A stretch of 64,000 nt of DNA from an uncultured Eisenbergiella sp. (GCA_947630215.1 CANRGX010000007.1:30393-94392), one strand, 5' to 3'. Positions 33,640-43,113 are shown, numbered from the stretch's first letter. Notes: generated from the letters alone by a model not told the origin. Numbers and translations are program-made.

Positions 33640-35930
33640 CTTTTCTTTTCCTTTTTGGCCGCTTTCTTTTCCGCTTTCTTTTCCGCCTTCAGTGCCTCCG
33701 ACTCCCGCAGGGTCTTCTTTTCCTCCTCCGTATAGGGAACATAGGCAAAGACGCTGACGGACAGCGGGGCCTGCCGGATTTGAATGGAATTGTCCCGTCC
33801 GTCACACGACACCGGCCTGGACGCCCTGGGCGTTTTGTTGACGCGCCCTTCGCCGCCGTATTTTTTGCCGTCGGAATTGAGGATCTCCACATACTTGCCC
33901 TCATAGGGCACGCCTATCCGATATCTCCTGCGCTCCACATCGGCAAAATTGACGCACACCAGAAGCGTTTCTTCCTCCCGGCCGCTCTTTCGGATCCAGG
34001 AAAGGCTGCAATCATTGGAATTGATGCAGTTGATCCACTCAAACCCGTCCCAGCTGTCATCCTTTTCATAGAGCGCGGGACTGCTTACATAGAGCTCGTT
34101 TAAGCGCCTGACAAACTGCCGGATGCCCTCATGCTTCTTTTCGGAAAGCAGTTCCCACTCCACGGTCCGCTTCTCGTTCCACTCGTCGTATTCCCCGATG
34201 TCCTGCCCCATAAACAACAGCTTTTTGCCGGGGTGCATCATCATGTAAGCGTAGGTCGCCCGCAGATTCGCCAGTCTCTGCGGCTCCTCGCCGGGCATCT
34301 TGCCCAGCATCGACGCCTTTCCATGCACCACCTCGTCGTGGGAAAGCACCAGCATAAAATGCTCGCTGTAAGCATAGATCATGGAAAAGGTCAGTTCATT
34401 GTGGTGATAGGAACGGAAGTAGGGGTCGTTGCGGATATAGCCCAGAAAATCGTTCATCCAGCCCATATTCCATTTGAAGGAAAAGCCCAGCCCCTCCTCG
34501 TCCAGGGCCCCCGTGACCTTCGGCCAGGCCGTGGACTCCTCGGCGATGGACAGCGCCCCTCTGCCGCGCTTTAAAATCATGCTGTTGACATGCTTTAAAA
34601 ACTCCACCGCCTCCAGATTTTCGTTGCCGCCGTACAGGTTCGGCACCCACTGGCCCTCGCTCTTTCCGTAGTCCAGATAGAGCATGGAAGCCACGGCGTC
34701 CATGCGGATGCCGTCGGCATGGTACTGTTCGATCCAGTAGAGCGCATTGGCGATCAGATAATTGCTCACCTCGGGACGGCCGTAGTTATAAAGCAGCGTG
34801 CCCCAGTGGGGATGATACCCCTGCCTGGGATCCTTATGCTCGTACAGGCAGGTGCCGTCAAAGGCGGACAGCCCATAGGTATCCCGCGGGAAATGGGCCG
34901 GCACCCAGTCCAGGATCACGCCGATCCCGGCCTTGTGCAGCTCATTGATAAAATACATGAAATCCTCCGGCGTGCCGTAGCGCGCGGTGGGCGCATAATA
35001 ACCGATGACCTGATACCCCCAGGAGCCGTCCAAAGGATGCTCCATCACCGGCATCAGTTCCACGTGCGTATAGCCCATTTCTTTGACGTAGGAAACTACC
35101 TTCGGGGCCAGCTCCCGGTAAGTGGCATATTCCCGGCCTTCCTCCGGCTTGGCAAAGGAACCCAGGTACATTTCATAGACGCTGATCGGCTCCTTATGGA
35201 AATCCAGTTTCTCCCGTCTGGCAATCCACGCCTCGTCCTCCCAGGAAAAGCCGTCGATTCTGCGCACCACGGAAGCGGTGTCCGGCCGCAGCTGCTGTCC
35301 GAAAGCGTAAGGATCCGCTTTCAGGTAGGTCAGCCCGCCCTTTACCTTCAGTTCAAACTTATAGTTTTCCCCCTCCGATACGCCGGGCACAAAGATTTCA
35401 AAGATCCCGGAATCCCAGAGCCTGCTCATCTGATGCACCCTGCCGTCCCAGCTGTTGAAATCTCCCACCACGGAGACGCGCACGGCGTTGGGCGCCCAGA
35501 CCGCAAAATGTACGCCGTCCACACCGTCCAGCGTCATCAGATGCGCGCCTAAAATCCGATAGGCCTCATAATGGATACCGGCATGGAACCTGGCCGTATC
35601 CTCCTTTGTGATAACAGGCCCGAACCGGTAAGGATCTTCGACCTGTTTCACCGTCCCGTCCGCCTCTGTCACCTGGAAGGTATAGGGTTTTGGCTTCCCG
35701 CCGGGAACCAGCGCCGCGAAAAATCCCGCTTCATCCGCCATCTCCATTTCGACCTTTCTGCCCTTCTGGGGGCAGTATGTCACCGCCTTCGCCCCCGGGA
35801 AAAAGGCCTGCACCAGCGTCTGCGTGCCTTCCGGGTGCGCGCCCAGCAGACGGTGGGGCTTGTCCTCCTCCGAATAGATGACCGCTTCGATTTCCGGCCA
35901 GTTCATCAGCTTATACAGCTTCTCCGTCAT
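33636..35930 (-). CDS. glgB: 1,4-alpha-glucan branching enzyme
   Basis: This 764-residue GH13 enzyme forms alpha-1,6 branches in glycogen. An N-terminal region and CBM48 domain (FAVWAPNAVRVSVVGDFNSW near residue 145) precede the catalytic barrel. The barrel shows DWVPAHFP, GIRMDAVASMLYLDY with the nucleophile Asp, EESTAWP with the acid Glu, and LSHDEVVHG. The last 25 residues are a run of Lys, Glu and Ala (KAEKKAEKKAAKKEKKR) extending beyond the usual C-terminus. No other glycogen gene lies nearby. The start has a GGGAGG site. Confidence 0.95.
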   Translation of the reverse strand: MTEKLYKLMNWPEIEAVIYSEEDKPHRLLGAHPEGTQTLVQAFFPGAKAVTYCPQKGRKVEMEMADEAGFFAALVPGGKPKPYTFQVTEADGTVKQVEDPYRFGPVITKEDTARFHAGIHYEAYRILGAHLMTLDGVDGVHFAVWAPNAVRVSVVGDFNSWDGRVHQMSRLWDSGIFEIFVPGVSEGENYKFELKVKGGLTYLKADPYAFGQQLRPDTASVVRRIDGFSWEDEAWIARREKLDFHKEPISVYEMYLGSFAKPEEGREYATYRELAPKVVSYVKEMGYTHVELMPVMEHPLDGSWGYQVIGYYAPTARYGTPEDFMYFINELHKAGIGVILDWVPAHFPRDTYGLSAFDGTCLYEHKDPRQGYHPHWGTLLYNYGRPEVSNYLIANALYWIEQYHADGIRMDAVASMLYLDYGKSEGQWVPNLYGGNENLEAVEFLKHVNSMILKRGRGALSIAEESTAWPKVTGALDEEGLGFSFKWNMGWMNDFLGYIRNDPYFRSYHHNELTFSMIYAYSEHFMLVLSHDEVVHGKASMLGKMPGEEPQRLANLRATYAYMMMHPGKKLLFMGQDIGEYDEWNEKRTVEWELLSEKKHEGIRQFVRRLNELYVSSPALYEKDDSWDGFEWINCINSNDCSLSWIRKSGREEETLLVCVNFADVERRRYRIGVPYEGKYVEILNSDGKKYGGEGRVNKTPRASRPVSCDGRDNSIQIRQAPLSVSVFAYVPYTEEEKKTLRESEALKAEKKAEKKAAKKEKKR

Positions 35931-35965
35931 CCTTTTCCTCCCTTCCCGTCCCTGTCCGGACGCGC

Positions 35966-37207
35966 CTATTTATCTTCTCCATCCTCAAAGCCGCTGATCA
36001 AAAGTCCGCTGCGCAGCTTCGGTTCAAACCAGGTGGATTTGGGCGGCATCAGCCGTCCGGCGTCCGCCACCGCAAACAATTCCGCCAGGGACGTGGGATA
36101 CATCAGAAACGCTGCGCCGCCCTCCAAATCCACACGCCGCACCAGCTCCTGAAAGCCCCGAATACCGCCTACAAAATCGATCCGCTTGTCCGTGCGCGGC
36201 TTGAGAATCTGAAAAATCGGCGCCAGCACACGGTTCTGCAGGACAGAGACATCCAGTCCTTCCACCGGATCGCTGTCCTTATACGCATCCTTTAACTGCA
36301 GAAAATACCATGCGCCCTCCAGATACATGCCAAACTGCCCTTTTTCCGTCAGCCTGGGCGGCTGTTTTTGGGCCCCGGACACGAGGAAGCACTCCTCCAG
36401 CCGGGAAAGCAGCTGTTTTGCGGACAGTCCGTTTAAGTCCTTCACCACCCGGTTGTAATCCAGAATCCTGAGCTCCTCGTCCGGAAACAGCACGGAAAGA
36501 ATGAAATTCCAGGGTTCCTCCCCGCTGTAAGAAGGATTCTGCTCCCGGTACTTTCCCGCGCAGGCCGCCGCCGCCGCGCAGCGGTGGTGCCCGTCCGCTA
36601 TGTAAAGGGTATCCACCTGCCCGAAGGCCGCAGCGATCTCCTCCATCCGCTCTTTATCGTCCACGCGCCATACCCGGTGCCCCACGCCGTCCGCCGATAC
36701 AAAATCATAGATCGGCGTCTGCGTTTCCCGGATCCGGGCCGTCAGTTCCCGGATCTGCGTCCGCGACCGGTAGGCCAGAAAGATCGGCCCGGTCTGCGCC
36801 CGGCAGCCGTCCACATGGGCCACCCGGTCCGCCTCCTTCTCTGCCCGGGTATTCTCATGGCGCTTGATCCTGCCGTTTAAATAATCGTCCACCCGCGTCA
36901 GGGCACAGATCCCGGTCTGGCTCCTGCCGCCTGCGGACTGCTCGTACAAATAATAGCAGGGCACATCCTCCCGCATAAAATAGCCTTTCTCCTGTCTTTC
37001 CCGCAGCAGGCGGCCCGCCCTTTGGTAAATATCCTCTCCCGGGGCCGCCGAAAGCTCCGGCAGATCGATGGACAAAAAGGAAAGCGGCTCCTTGTCCACC
37101 TCTGCTTTCGCCTCCTCCAGGGAAAACACGTCATAGGGAAGCGCGGCAATCTGCGCCTCATAGCCTGCTGTGGGCCTTATCGCCCGAAACGGTCTGATCT
37201 GTGCCAT
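35966..37207 (-). CDS. DUF1015 family protein
   Basis: This 413-residue protein belongs to DUF1015 (proposed SpoOM-type/HTH-containing family of unknown function). It carries the diagnostic YIADGHHRCAAA segment near residue 205, FRAIRPTAGYE at the start and RHENTRAEKEADRV near 118. In many clostridia this gene is found next to serA and serC, which here lie close by (39142-41412), so a link to serine metabolism has been suspected. It is followed after 35 bases by glgB. The start follows ACAGGAG. Confidence 0.88.
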   Translation of the reverse strand: MAQIRPFRAIRPTAGYEAQIAALPYDVFSLEEAKAEVDKEPLSFLSIDLPELSAAPGEDIYQRAGRLLRERQEKGYFMREDVPCYYLYEQSAGGRSQTGICALTRVDDYLNGRIKRHENTRAEKEADRVAHVDGCRAQTGPIFLAYRSRTQIRELTARIRETQTPIYDFVSADGVGHRVWRVDDKERMEEIAAAFGQVDTLYIADGHHRCAAAAACAGKYREQNPSYSGEEPWNFILSVLFPDEELRILDYNRVVKDLNGLSAKQLLSRLEECFLVSGAQKQPPRLTEKGQFGMYLEGAWYFLQLKDAYKDSDPVEGLDVSVLQNRVLAPIFQILKPRTDKRIDFVGGIRGFQELVRRVDLEGGAAFLMYPTSLAELFAVADAGRLMPPKSTWFEPKLRSGLLISGFEDGEDK

Positions 37208-37238
37208 TTTTCTTCTCCTGTCTGATCATCTTACCCCT

Positions 37239-37267
37239 ATTTTACATTTTGACAGGATAATACGCAA
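37239..37267 (-). promoter_or_regulatory. Promoter of DUF1015 gene
   Basis: TTGCGT (37262-37267) and TAAAAT (37239-37244) on the minus strand are 17 bases apart. The region overlaps a stronger plus-strand promoter, so the two are probably read alternately. Confidence 0.5.
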
Positions 37268-37277
37268 GTGCTAAAAT
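37249..37277 (+). promoter_or_regulatory. Promoter of the 93-residue protein gene
   Basis: TTGACA (37249-37254) and TAAAAT (37272-37277) are 17 bases apart. Transcription would start near 37284, giving a leader of about 67 bases. Confidence 0.75.
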
Positions 37278-37350
37278 GGGCGTAGATGACAGAAGCGGAC
37301 GACAGGATCCACCATCCGGGCCGTCCGAATCAGGAAAGGGGGAACTTACC

Positions 37351-37632
37351 ATGGCGCTTTCCGAAAAAGACAAGGCGTTTTTGGATCGCATCACCGCGTA
37401 TGCCAACGCGGCCATGCCGGATCTGGATCCCCAAAAGACCCAGGTTTCCGTACAGCTGACACGGATGATGCCCATTTTTGAAACCATCGCAAAGGAAGAA
37501 AAAAAACCGGTGGAGGATATTTTTATCCGCTATCTGGATCTGGCAAACGAAGCCTTTGTGGCCAGTAACGACAAGCTCAAGGAAGCCGTCGGAGACTCGG
37601 ACGACGAGGGCGGTTCCTTTCGTTTCGACTGA
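37351..37632 (+). CDS. Small acidic helical protein, family not recognised
   Basis: This 93-residue soluble protein begins ALSEKDKAFLDRITAYANAA at the ATG behind AGGAAAGGGGG. The longer frame from 37276 includes the promoter region and is unlikely. It is predicted to be mostly helical, with an acidic Ser/Asp tail (GDSDDEGGSFRFD). It has no cysteines or membrane segment. The same transcript could run into the ferritin-like gene, subject to the hairpin at 37677-37722. I do not recognise its function. Confidence 0.75.
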   Translation: MALSEKDKAFLDRITAYANAAMPDLDPQKTQVSVQLTRMMPIFETIAKEEKKPVEDIFIRYLDLANEAFVASNDKLKEAVGDSDDEGGSFRFD

Positions 37633-37676
37633 CAAAACCGTCCGTTCTTTCCAAAAAACCTTATGGCACCGTACCA

Positions 37677-37722
37677 AAAAATCTCCTCCGCATATCTTAA
37701 GGATAGAAAGGAGGAGATTTTT
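37677..37722 (+). promoter_or_regulatory. Hairpin with 13-bp perfect stem covering the ribosome site of the ferritin-like gene
   Basis: The left arm 37677-37689 (AAAAATCTCCTCC) is the exact complement of the right arm 37710-37722 (GGAGGAGATTTTT). The right arm is the ribosome binding site plus the bases next to the ATG at 37723. The 20-base loop can form a further TATC/GATA stem. The structure ends in five T, so it can also act as an intrinsic terminator. It should block translation, transcription, or both, unless opened. Confidence 0.7.
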
Positions 37723-39045
37723 ATGTCTTTTAATCCATTTTCAGAAAAAGCGGTCCCCATCGACCAGACTTTTATGAATTGGAACACCATGTACCCCAAG
37801 CCGTACAATAAGGAAACGGCGGATCCCTACACCAAATGCCGCGTGATCCTGATGAACGGCACGGAATTTGAAGCCCAGTGGTTTTCCAGGAACTTTTCCC
37901 GGCATTGCTGCGACGACGATCTGCGCCGCGATCTCGCCATGACACGCCGGATCGAACAACAGCAGCAAAAACGCATCAGCTGCTTAAAGCCGAAGGACGA
38001 AACCATTCTGGAACACACCATTTCCTATGAACAGCTGGCCGTGGACCTGACCAGCGTACTGGCAAAACAGGAAACGGACTGCAACGTCATCAACGCTCTG
38101 AGCCTGGCGCTTTTAGAGGACTTTGACCACCTCTACCGCTACTCGAATCTGCTGAACTTAGAATACGGCGTCTATCCGGAAAAGCTGGTGGGCGGCTATA
38201 CGGAGATCACGCCCGGGCGTCCCACCATCAGTGAACACCGCTATCCCAAGGACAGCATTTTCCGCGATATCAACAACGGCAAGGCCTGTCTGCAGACCAA
38301 GCTCAACGTCAACATCATCACCGCCGCGGAACAGCAGACCATGAACTACTACATGAACGTGGCAAACCTCTATAGCGTGTCCGATCTCGGCCGCCGGATG
38401 TACCAGGAGATCGGTATGATCGAAGAAGAACACGTAAGCCAGTACGAGAGTCTCATCGACACCCGGGCAACCTGGCTGGAAAGCCTGCTTCTGCACGAAT
38501 ACACGGAATGCTATCTGTATTATTCCTGCATGATGACGGAATGTGACAGCTGTATCCGCCAGATCTGGGAGGAGTGTCTGAATCAGGAGATCACCCATCT
38601 GCACATGGCCAAGGATCTGCTCTGGAAATATGAAAAGAAGGAGTATCAGCAGGTGGTGGGCGATGGCGATTTCCCTTCGATCCTGCAGCTGCGCCCAAAT
38701 ATCGAATACGTGCGCAAGGTGCTGGAAACCACTGTAGGTAACACCCAGAAAAAAGAGTGCGTGGTACCTCTGGGCGAACTGAAATCCAACGATCCGTTCT
38801 TCTTCTACCAGAAGACCGTCAACACGCCGCTGGACAGCGTTTCTACCCACTGTGTCATCGATCAGCACATCCGCCGCTGCGGCGCGGACTACCGCTTCGA
38901 GGTCGCTCCCAATCCGGTGGTGCAGCTTCAGAACCGCACCTGCGACAACACCACGCTGGGCCGCGTACAGGACAAAACGCCGGAATGCTACAGCCGCTGC
39001 GGCACCACGGCAGACAACTGCTCCTGCTGCCTGACCCAGTCTTAA
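37723..39045 (+). CDS. Ferritin-like domain protein with Cys-rich tail
   Basis: The 440-residue protein has a central helical bundle with repeated carboxylate/His signatures of the ferritin-like superfamily: ALLEDFDHLYRY, MIEEEHVSQYE, LLHEYTECYLYY and QEITHLHMAKD. These could bind a di-iron or di-manganese centre. The C-terminus is rich in cysteine (about eight in the last 60 residues, including NCSCC). I do not recognise a named family; spore-associated catalase-like or oxidative-stress roles are guesses. The ATG at 37723 has its ribosome site inside the hairpin above. A terminator follows. Confidence 0.72.
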   Translation: MSFNPFSEKAVPIDQTFMNWNTMYPKPYNKETADPYTKCRVILMNGTEFEAQWFSRNFSRHCCDDDLRRDLAMTRRIEQQQQKRISCLKPKDETILEHTISYEQLAVDLTSVLAKQETDCNVINALSLALLEDFDHLYRYSNLLNLEYGVYPEKLVGGYTEITPGRPTISEHRYPKDSIFRDINNGKACLQTKLNVNIITAAEQQTMNYYMNVANLYSVSDLGRRMYQEIGMIEEEHVSQYESLIDTRATWLESLLLHEYTECYLYYSCMMTECDSCIRQIWEECLNQEITHLHMAKDLLWKYEKKEYQQVVGDGDFPSILQLRPNIEYVRKVLETTVGNTQKKECVVPLGELKSNDPFFFYQKTVNTPLDSVSTHCVIDQHIRRCGADYRFEVAPNPVVQLQNRTCDNTTLGRVQDKTPECYSRCGTTADNCSCCLTQS

Positions 39046-39068
39046 TGCGCCAGACGCCGCCCTTTCCC

Positions 39069-39113
39069 AAAAAAGCGCCGGTGGCCCGCCACGCGGGCCT
39101 TCCGGCGCTTTTT
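39069..39113. terminator. Bidirectional terminator between ferritin-like gene and serA
   Basis: AAAAAAGCGCCGG and CCGGCGCTTTTT form a strong stem with an inner GGCCCGC/GCGGGCC hairpin. A-run and T-run flank it on both sides, so it can end both the plus-strand gene and the minus-strand serA operon. Confidence 0.88.
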
Positions 39114-39141
39114 GAAATCTGTTTCTTTTATCACCGCCCGT

Positions 39142-40308
39142 TTATTTCACGACGCGCACACGGGAAACCCCGTCGATGGTACGCAGCTGCGTCAGAATGC
39201 TCTCGTTGGCAGGCGCTTCCAGATCCAGCAGCGTGTAGGCCACGTCGCCCCGGGATTTATTGGTCATGTTGACAATGTTGATGTTGTTCCAGCCCATGAC
39301 GGAAGTGAATTTGGCGATCATATTGGCGATGTTCTTGTGGAACACGGCCACGCGGCTGGCGCACTGGCAGACGCCCATGTCGCAGTCCGGGAAATTGACG
39401 CTGTGCTGGATCGTGCCGTTCTCCAGGTATTCCTTCAGTTCCCGCACCGCCATCACCGCACAGTTTTCCTCGGATTCCTCCGTGGACGCGCCCAGATGGG
39501 GAATCACGATGCAGTCTGCCTTTCCCGCCGTCACCGGATTCGGGAAATCGGATACGTACTTGCGGATCTTACCGGAAGCAATCCCGTCTAACACGGCCTG
39601 CTCATCCACCAGCAGATCCCGCGCGAAGTTCAGCAGGATCACGCCGTCCTTCATGCGGCCGATGGCCTCTGCGTTCACCATTCCCTTTGTGGCGTCCATC
39701 AAAGGCACATGGATGGTAATGAAATCGCACTGCTCATAGATCTCGTTCACATCCATCACGTGCTTGACGTCCCGGCTCAGACTCCAGGCCGCCGCCACGG
39801 AAACATAAGGATCGTAACCGTAAACCTCCATGCCCAGGTGCCGCGCCACATTGGCCACCTTGACGCCGATGGCGCCCAGACCGATAATGCCCAGCTTCTT
39901 TCCCATCACTTCGGTTCCCGCGAACTTCTTCTTCTCCTTCTCCGCGGCCTTCGCCACATTGGGATCGTCCTGATTTTCCTTCACCCAGTTGATGCCGTCC
40001 ACAATGTCCCGGCTGGCCAGCAGCATGCCCGCAATCACCAGTTCCTTGACGCCGTTGGCGTTGGCGCCCGGGGTGTTAAACACCACGATTCCCTTCTCGG
40101 CGCATTTTTCCAGCGGGATATTGTTGACGCCCGCGCCGGCCCGCGCCACTGCCAGCAGATTCTCCGGCAGCTCCATTTCGTGCATGGACGCGCTCCTGAC
40201 TAAAATGCCGTCGGCCTGCGCCGGATCCTCCGTCTTTTCATAGTCCTTTGTGAAATTGTCCAGTCCCGCTTCGGCAATCGGGTTTAAGCACAGATAACGA
40301 TATTTCAT
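39142..40308 (-). CDS. serA: D-3-phosphoglycerate dehydrogenase
   Basis: This 388-residue NAD-dependent 2-hydroxyacid dehydrogenase performs the first step of serine synthesis. The Rossmann signature is LGIIGLGAIGVKVANVARHLG (near residues 135-155). The catalytic His/Glu region is HLGASTEESEENCA, and a C-terminal ACT-type domain (from about 318, NMTNKSRGDVAYTLLDLE) may sense serine. The length fits the short type. It is the last gene of the leuB-ilvD-ilvB-serC-serA run and ends at a strong terminator. Confidence 0.95.
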   Translation of the reverse strand: MKYRYLCLNPIAEAGLDNFTKDYEKTEDPAQADGILVRSASMHEMELPENLLAVARAGAGVNNIPLEKCAEKGIVVFNTPGANANGVKELVIAGMLLASRDIVDGINWVKENQDDPNVAKAAEKEKKKFAGTEVMGKKLGIIGLGAIGVKVANVARHLGMEVYGYDPYVSVAAAWSLSRDVKHVMDVNEIYEQCDFITIHVPLMDATKGMVNAEAIGRMKDGVILLNFARDLLVDEQAVLDGIASGKIRKYVSDFPNPVTAGKADCIVIPHLGASTEESEENCAVMAVRELKEYLENGTIQHSVNFPDCDMGVCQCASRVAVFHKNIANMIAKFTSVMGWNNINIVNMTNKSRGDVAYTLLDLEAPANESILTQLRTIDGVSRVRVVK

Positions 40309-40329
40309 TTTTCTCCTCCCTGTCGTGTA

Positions 40330-41412
40330 TCAAAGATTGGCCGCTTCAAACTGTTTCATGAAGGCCGTCAGCTTCTCCACGCCCTCTATGGGCATGGCGT
40401 TATAGATGCTGGCGCGCATACCGCCCACGCTGCGGTGCCCTTTCAGGTTTTCAAACCCGGCCGCTTTGGCCTCGCTTACAAATTTTGCGTCCAGATCGGC
40501 GTTCCCGGTGACAAAAGGAACGTTCATTAACGACCGGTCCTCTTTGCGCACCGTACCGTAAAACAGCTTGCTCCCGTCCAGGAAATCATACAGGATCTTC
40601 GCCTTCTTCTCATTGTATTCCTTCATGGCTGTAAGGCCGCCCTTTTTCTTCAGCCACTTGAACACCTTGCCGCAGATATAGATGCCGTAAGCGGGCGGCG
40701 TATTATACAGGGAGCCCGCGTCCGCGTGGGTCTTATAGCGCAGCATGGTGGGCGTCTGGGGCAGCACATCCTCGGTAATCAAGTCCTCTCTGATGATCAC
40801 GATGACCACGCCGGCAGGGCCGATGTTCTTCTGTACGCCGCCGTAAATCAACCCGTAGCGGGTCACGTCCACCGGCTCGGACAAAAAGCAGGAGGATACG
40901 TCGGAAACCAGGATCTTGCCCTTGGTGTTGGGCAGCGTCTTGTATTTCGTGCCGTAAATCGTGTTGTTCTCGCAGATGTAAACATAATCCGCGTCCTCGT
41001 CGATAGGCAGATCGGAACAGTCCGGAATATAGGAAAAGGTTTTGTCCGCGGAGGACGCAATCGCTTTGGCGTTTCCGTACAGACACGCCTCCTGATAGGC
41101 CTTCTTGGCCCACTGGCCCGTGATGATATAGTCCGCCACGCCGTTTTTCATCAGGTTCATGGGGATCATGGCGAACTGCTGGCTGGCGCCGCCCTGTAAA
41201 AACAGCACCTTGTAGTTGTCCGGAATCCCCATCAGTTCCCGCAGATCCGCTTCCGCTTCCTGGATGATGGTTTCAAACACTTTGGAACGGTGGCTCATCT
41301 CCATGACGGACATACCGCAGCCCCTGTAATCCAGCATTTCCTCCGCCGCTTCCTTCAGCACTTCCTCCGGCAGTACCGCGGGGCCCGCCGAAAAATTATA
41401 CACTCTTGCCAT
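40330..41412 (-). CDS. serC: Phosphoserine aminotransferase
   Basis: This 360-residue PLP enzyme of the SerC class V group converts 3-phosphohydroxypyruvate to phosphoserine. The N-terminus VYNFSAGPAVLPEEVL is typical, the Schiff-base Lys lies in IYGGVQKNIGPAG, and HRSVGGMRASIYNAM is the usual C-terminal motif. Its ribosome site AAGGAGG lies in the last codons of ilvB, so translation is coupled. It lies directly upstream of serA. Confidence 0.96.
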   Translation of the reverse strand: MARVYNFSAGPAVLPEEVLKEAAEEMLDYRGCGMSVMEMSHRSKVFETIIQEAEADLRELMGIPDNYKVLFLQGGASQQFAMIPMNLMKNGVADYIITGQWAKKAYQEACLYGNAKAIASSADKTFSYIPDCSDLPIDEDADYVYICENNTIYGTKYKTLPNTKGKILVSDVSSCFLSEPVDVTRYGLIYGGVQKNIGPAGVVIVIIREDLITEDVLPQTPTMLRYKTHADAGSLYNTPPAYGIYICGKVFKWLKKKGGLTAMKEYNEKKAKILYDFLDGSKLFYGTVRKEDRSLMNVPFVTGNADLDAKFVSEAKAAGFENLKGHRSVGGMRASIYNAMPIEGVEKLTAFMKQFEAANL

Positions 41413-41415
41413 TTT

Positions 41416-43098
41416 TCATGCCTCCTTATTTTTCAGGTCATCCCCGTCGAAAACCTCGCTGATGGCCGCGCCCGCGGGCACCATCGGGAACACCTTATCA
41501 TCCTTTGGAATCACACACTCGATGAGAACGGGCCCGCCCAGCGCTATCGCCTTTTCAATCGCCGGGGCCACTTCCTCCTTTTTCGTCACCCGGATCGCAG
41601 CGCAGCCCAGTCCTTCTGCAACCTTGCAGAAGTCCACCGCATCCTCCAGCACCGTCTGGGAATAGCGTTTGCCGTAAAACAGCGTCTGCCACTGACGCAC
41701 CATCCCCAGCACGTGGTTGTTGATCACGATCTGGATAATGGGGATCCGGTAACGGCTGGCGGTGGCCAGTTCGTTCATATTCATGCGAAAGCACCCGTCC
41801 CCCGCGATATTGACGCAGATCTTCTCCGGCCGTCCCATTTTGGCGCCGATACAGGCCCCCAGGCCATACCCCATCGTGCCCAGGCCGCCGGAGGAAAGGA
41901 AGGTGCGGGGCTGCGTGTAGTGGTAATACTGCGCCGCCCACATCTGATGCTGCCCCACGTCTGTGGTAATCAGCGCCTCGCCCTTTGTGATCCGATCCAG
42001 TTCCTCCATCACATAGGGACAGCTCAGCTGGCTGTCGTCATATTTCAGCGGATATTTTTCCTTCAGTTCCCGGACATGCGCCGTCCACTGGGCATGCTCC
42101 ATCGTGTCCATCCTGGCGATCAGCTCGGTCAGAACCGCCTTTAAGTCTCCCACCAGGGCCACGTCCGCCTTTACGTTTTTGCTGATCTCGGCAGCGTCGA
42201 TATCGATATGCAGCACCTTCGCGCCGCTGGCAAACTTCGCCGCATTTCCCACCACCCGGTCGGAAAAACGCGCGCCCAGCGCCACCAGCAGGTCGCACTC
42301 GCTGACGCCCAGATTGGACGCTTTGGTGCCGTGCATCCCGATCATGCCGGTATAGAGCGGGTCGTAGCTGTCAAAGGCCCCCTTGGCCATCAGCGTATCA
42401 CAGACGGGAGCGTCCAGCTTTTTGACAAAGTCGTGCACTTCCCGGGATGCCCCGGAAAGAATGGCGCCGCCGCCCAGATAGACAAACGGTTTCTTCGCTT
42501 TCTTCAGCAGATCCAGCGCCGCTTCCAGCTCGCTTTCGGTGTATTTGTTGACCTTGACCGCTTCCGCCGGCGGCATCGGTTCATACTCGCAGGTATTGGC
42601 CGTCACGTCCTTGGTCACGTCCACCAGCACCGGCCCCGGACGGCCGGAACGGGCAATCGCAAAGGCCTTGCGCAGCGTCTGCGCCAAAATCTTTACATCC
42701 TTTACAATATAGCCGTGTTTGGTAATGGGCATGGTCACGCCGGCGATATCCACCTCCTGAAAAGTATCCTTCCCCAGAAGCGGCAGGTTCACGTTGGCCG
42801 TGATCGCCACCATGGGCACGCTGTCCATGTAGGCCGTGGCAATGCCCGTCACCAGATTGGTGGCGCCGGGGCCGCTGGTGGCCATGCAGACGCCCACCTT
42901 GCCCGTGGCTCTGGCATACCCGTCCGCCGCGTGGGCCGCGCCCTGCTCATGGGAGGTCAGTACATGGAATATCTCGTCGCTGTGCCGATACAGGGCATCG
43001 TATACGTTCAGTATGGTGCCTCCCGGATACCCGAATACGGTATCCACGCCCTGCTCCTTTAAACATTCAATGATGATTTCCGCACCTGTTAACTGCAT
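41416..43098 (-). CDS. ilvB: Acetolactate synthase large subunit
   Basis: This 560-residue ThDP/FAD enzyme makes acetolactate for branched-chain amino acids. The catalytic Glu is in TSHEQGAAHAADG, ATSGPGATNLVTG follows, and the C-terminal ThDP motif is GDGCFRMN to NNHVLG. The regulatory small subunit IlvN is not encoded beside it. It lies between ilvD and serC and is distinct from the ThDP enzyme of the glycan locus. Confidence 0.94.
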   Translation of the reverse strand: MQLTGAEIIIECLKEQGVDTVFGYPGGTILNVYDALYRHSDEIFHVLTSHEQGAAHAADGYARATGKVGVCMATSGPGATNLVTGIATAYMDSVPMVAITANVNLPLLGKDTFQEVDIAGVTMPITKHGYIVKDVKILAQTLRKAFAIARSGRPGPVLVDVTKDVTANTCEYEPMPPAEAVKVNKYTESELEAALDLLKKAKKPFVYLGGGAILSGASREVHDFVKKLDAPVCDTLMAKGAFDSYDPLYTGMIGMHGTKASNLGVSECDLLVALGARFSDRVVGNAAKFASGAKVLHIDIDAAEISKNVKADVALVGDLKAVLTELIARMDTMEHAQWTAHVRELKEKYPLKYDDSQLSCPYVMEELDRITKGEALITTDVGQHQMWAAQYYHYTQPRTFLSSGGLGTMGYGLGACIGAKMGRPEKICVNIAGDGCFRMNMNELATASRYRIPIIQIVINNHVLGMVRQWQTLFYGKRYSQTVLEDAVDFCKVAEGLGCAAIRVTKKEEVAPAIEKAIALGGPVLIECVIPKDDKVFPMVPAGAAISEVFDGDDLKNKEA

Positions 43099-43113
43099 AT
43101 GCGCACTCTCCTG

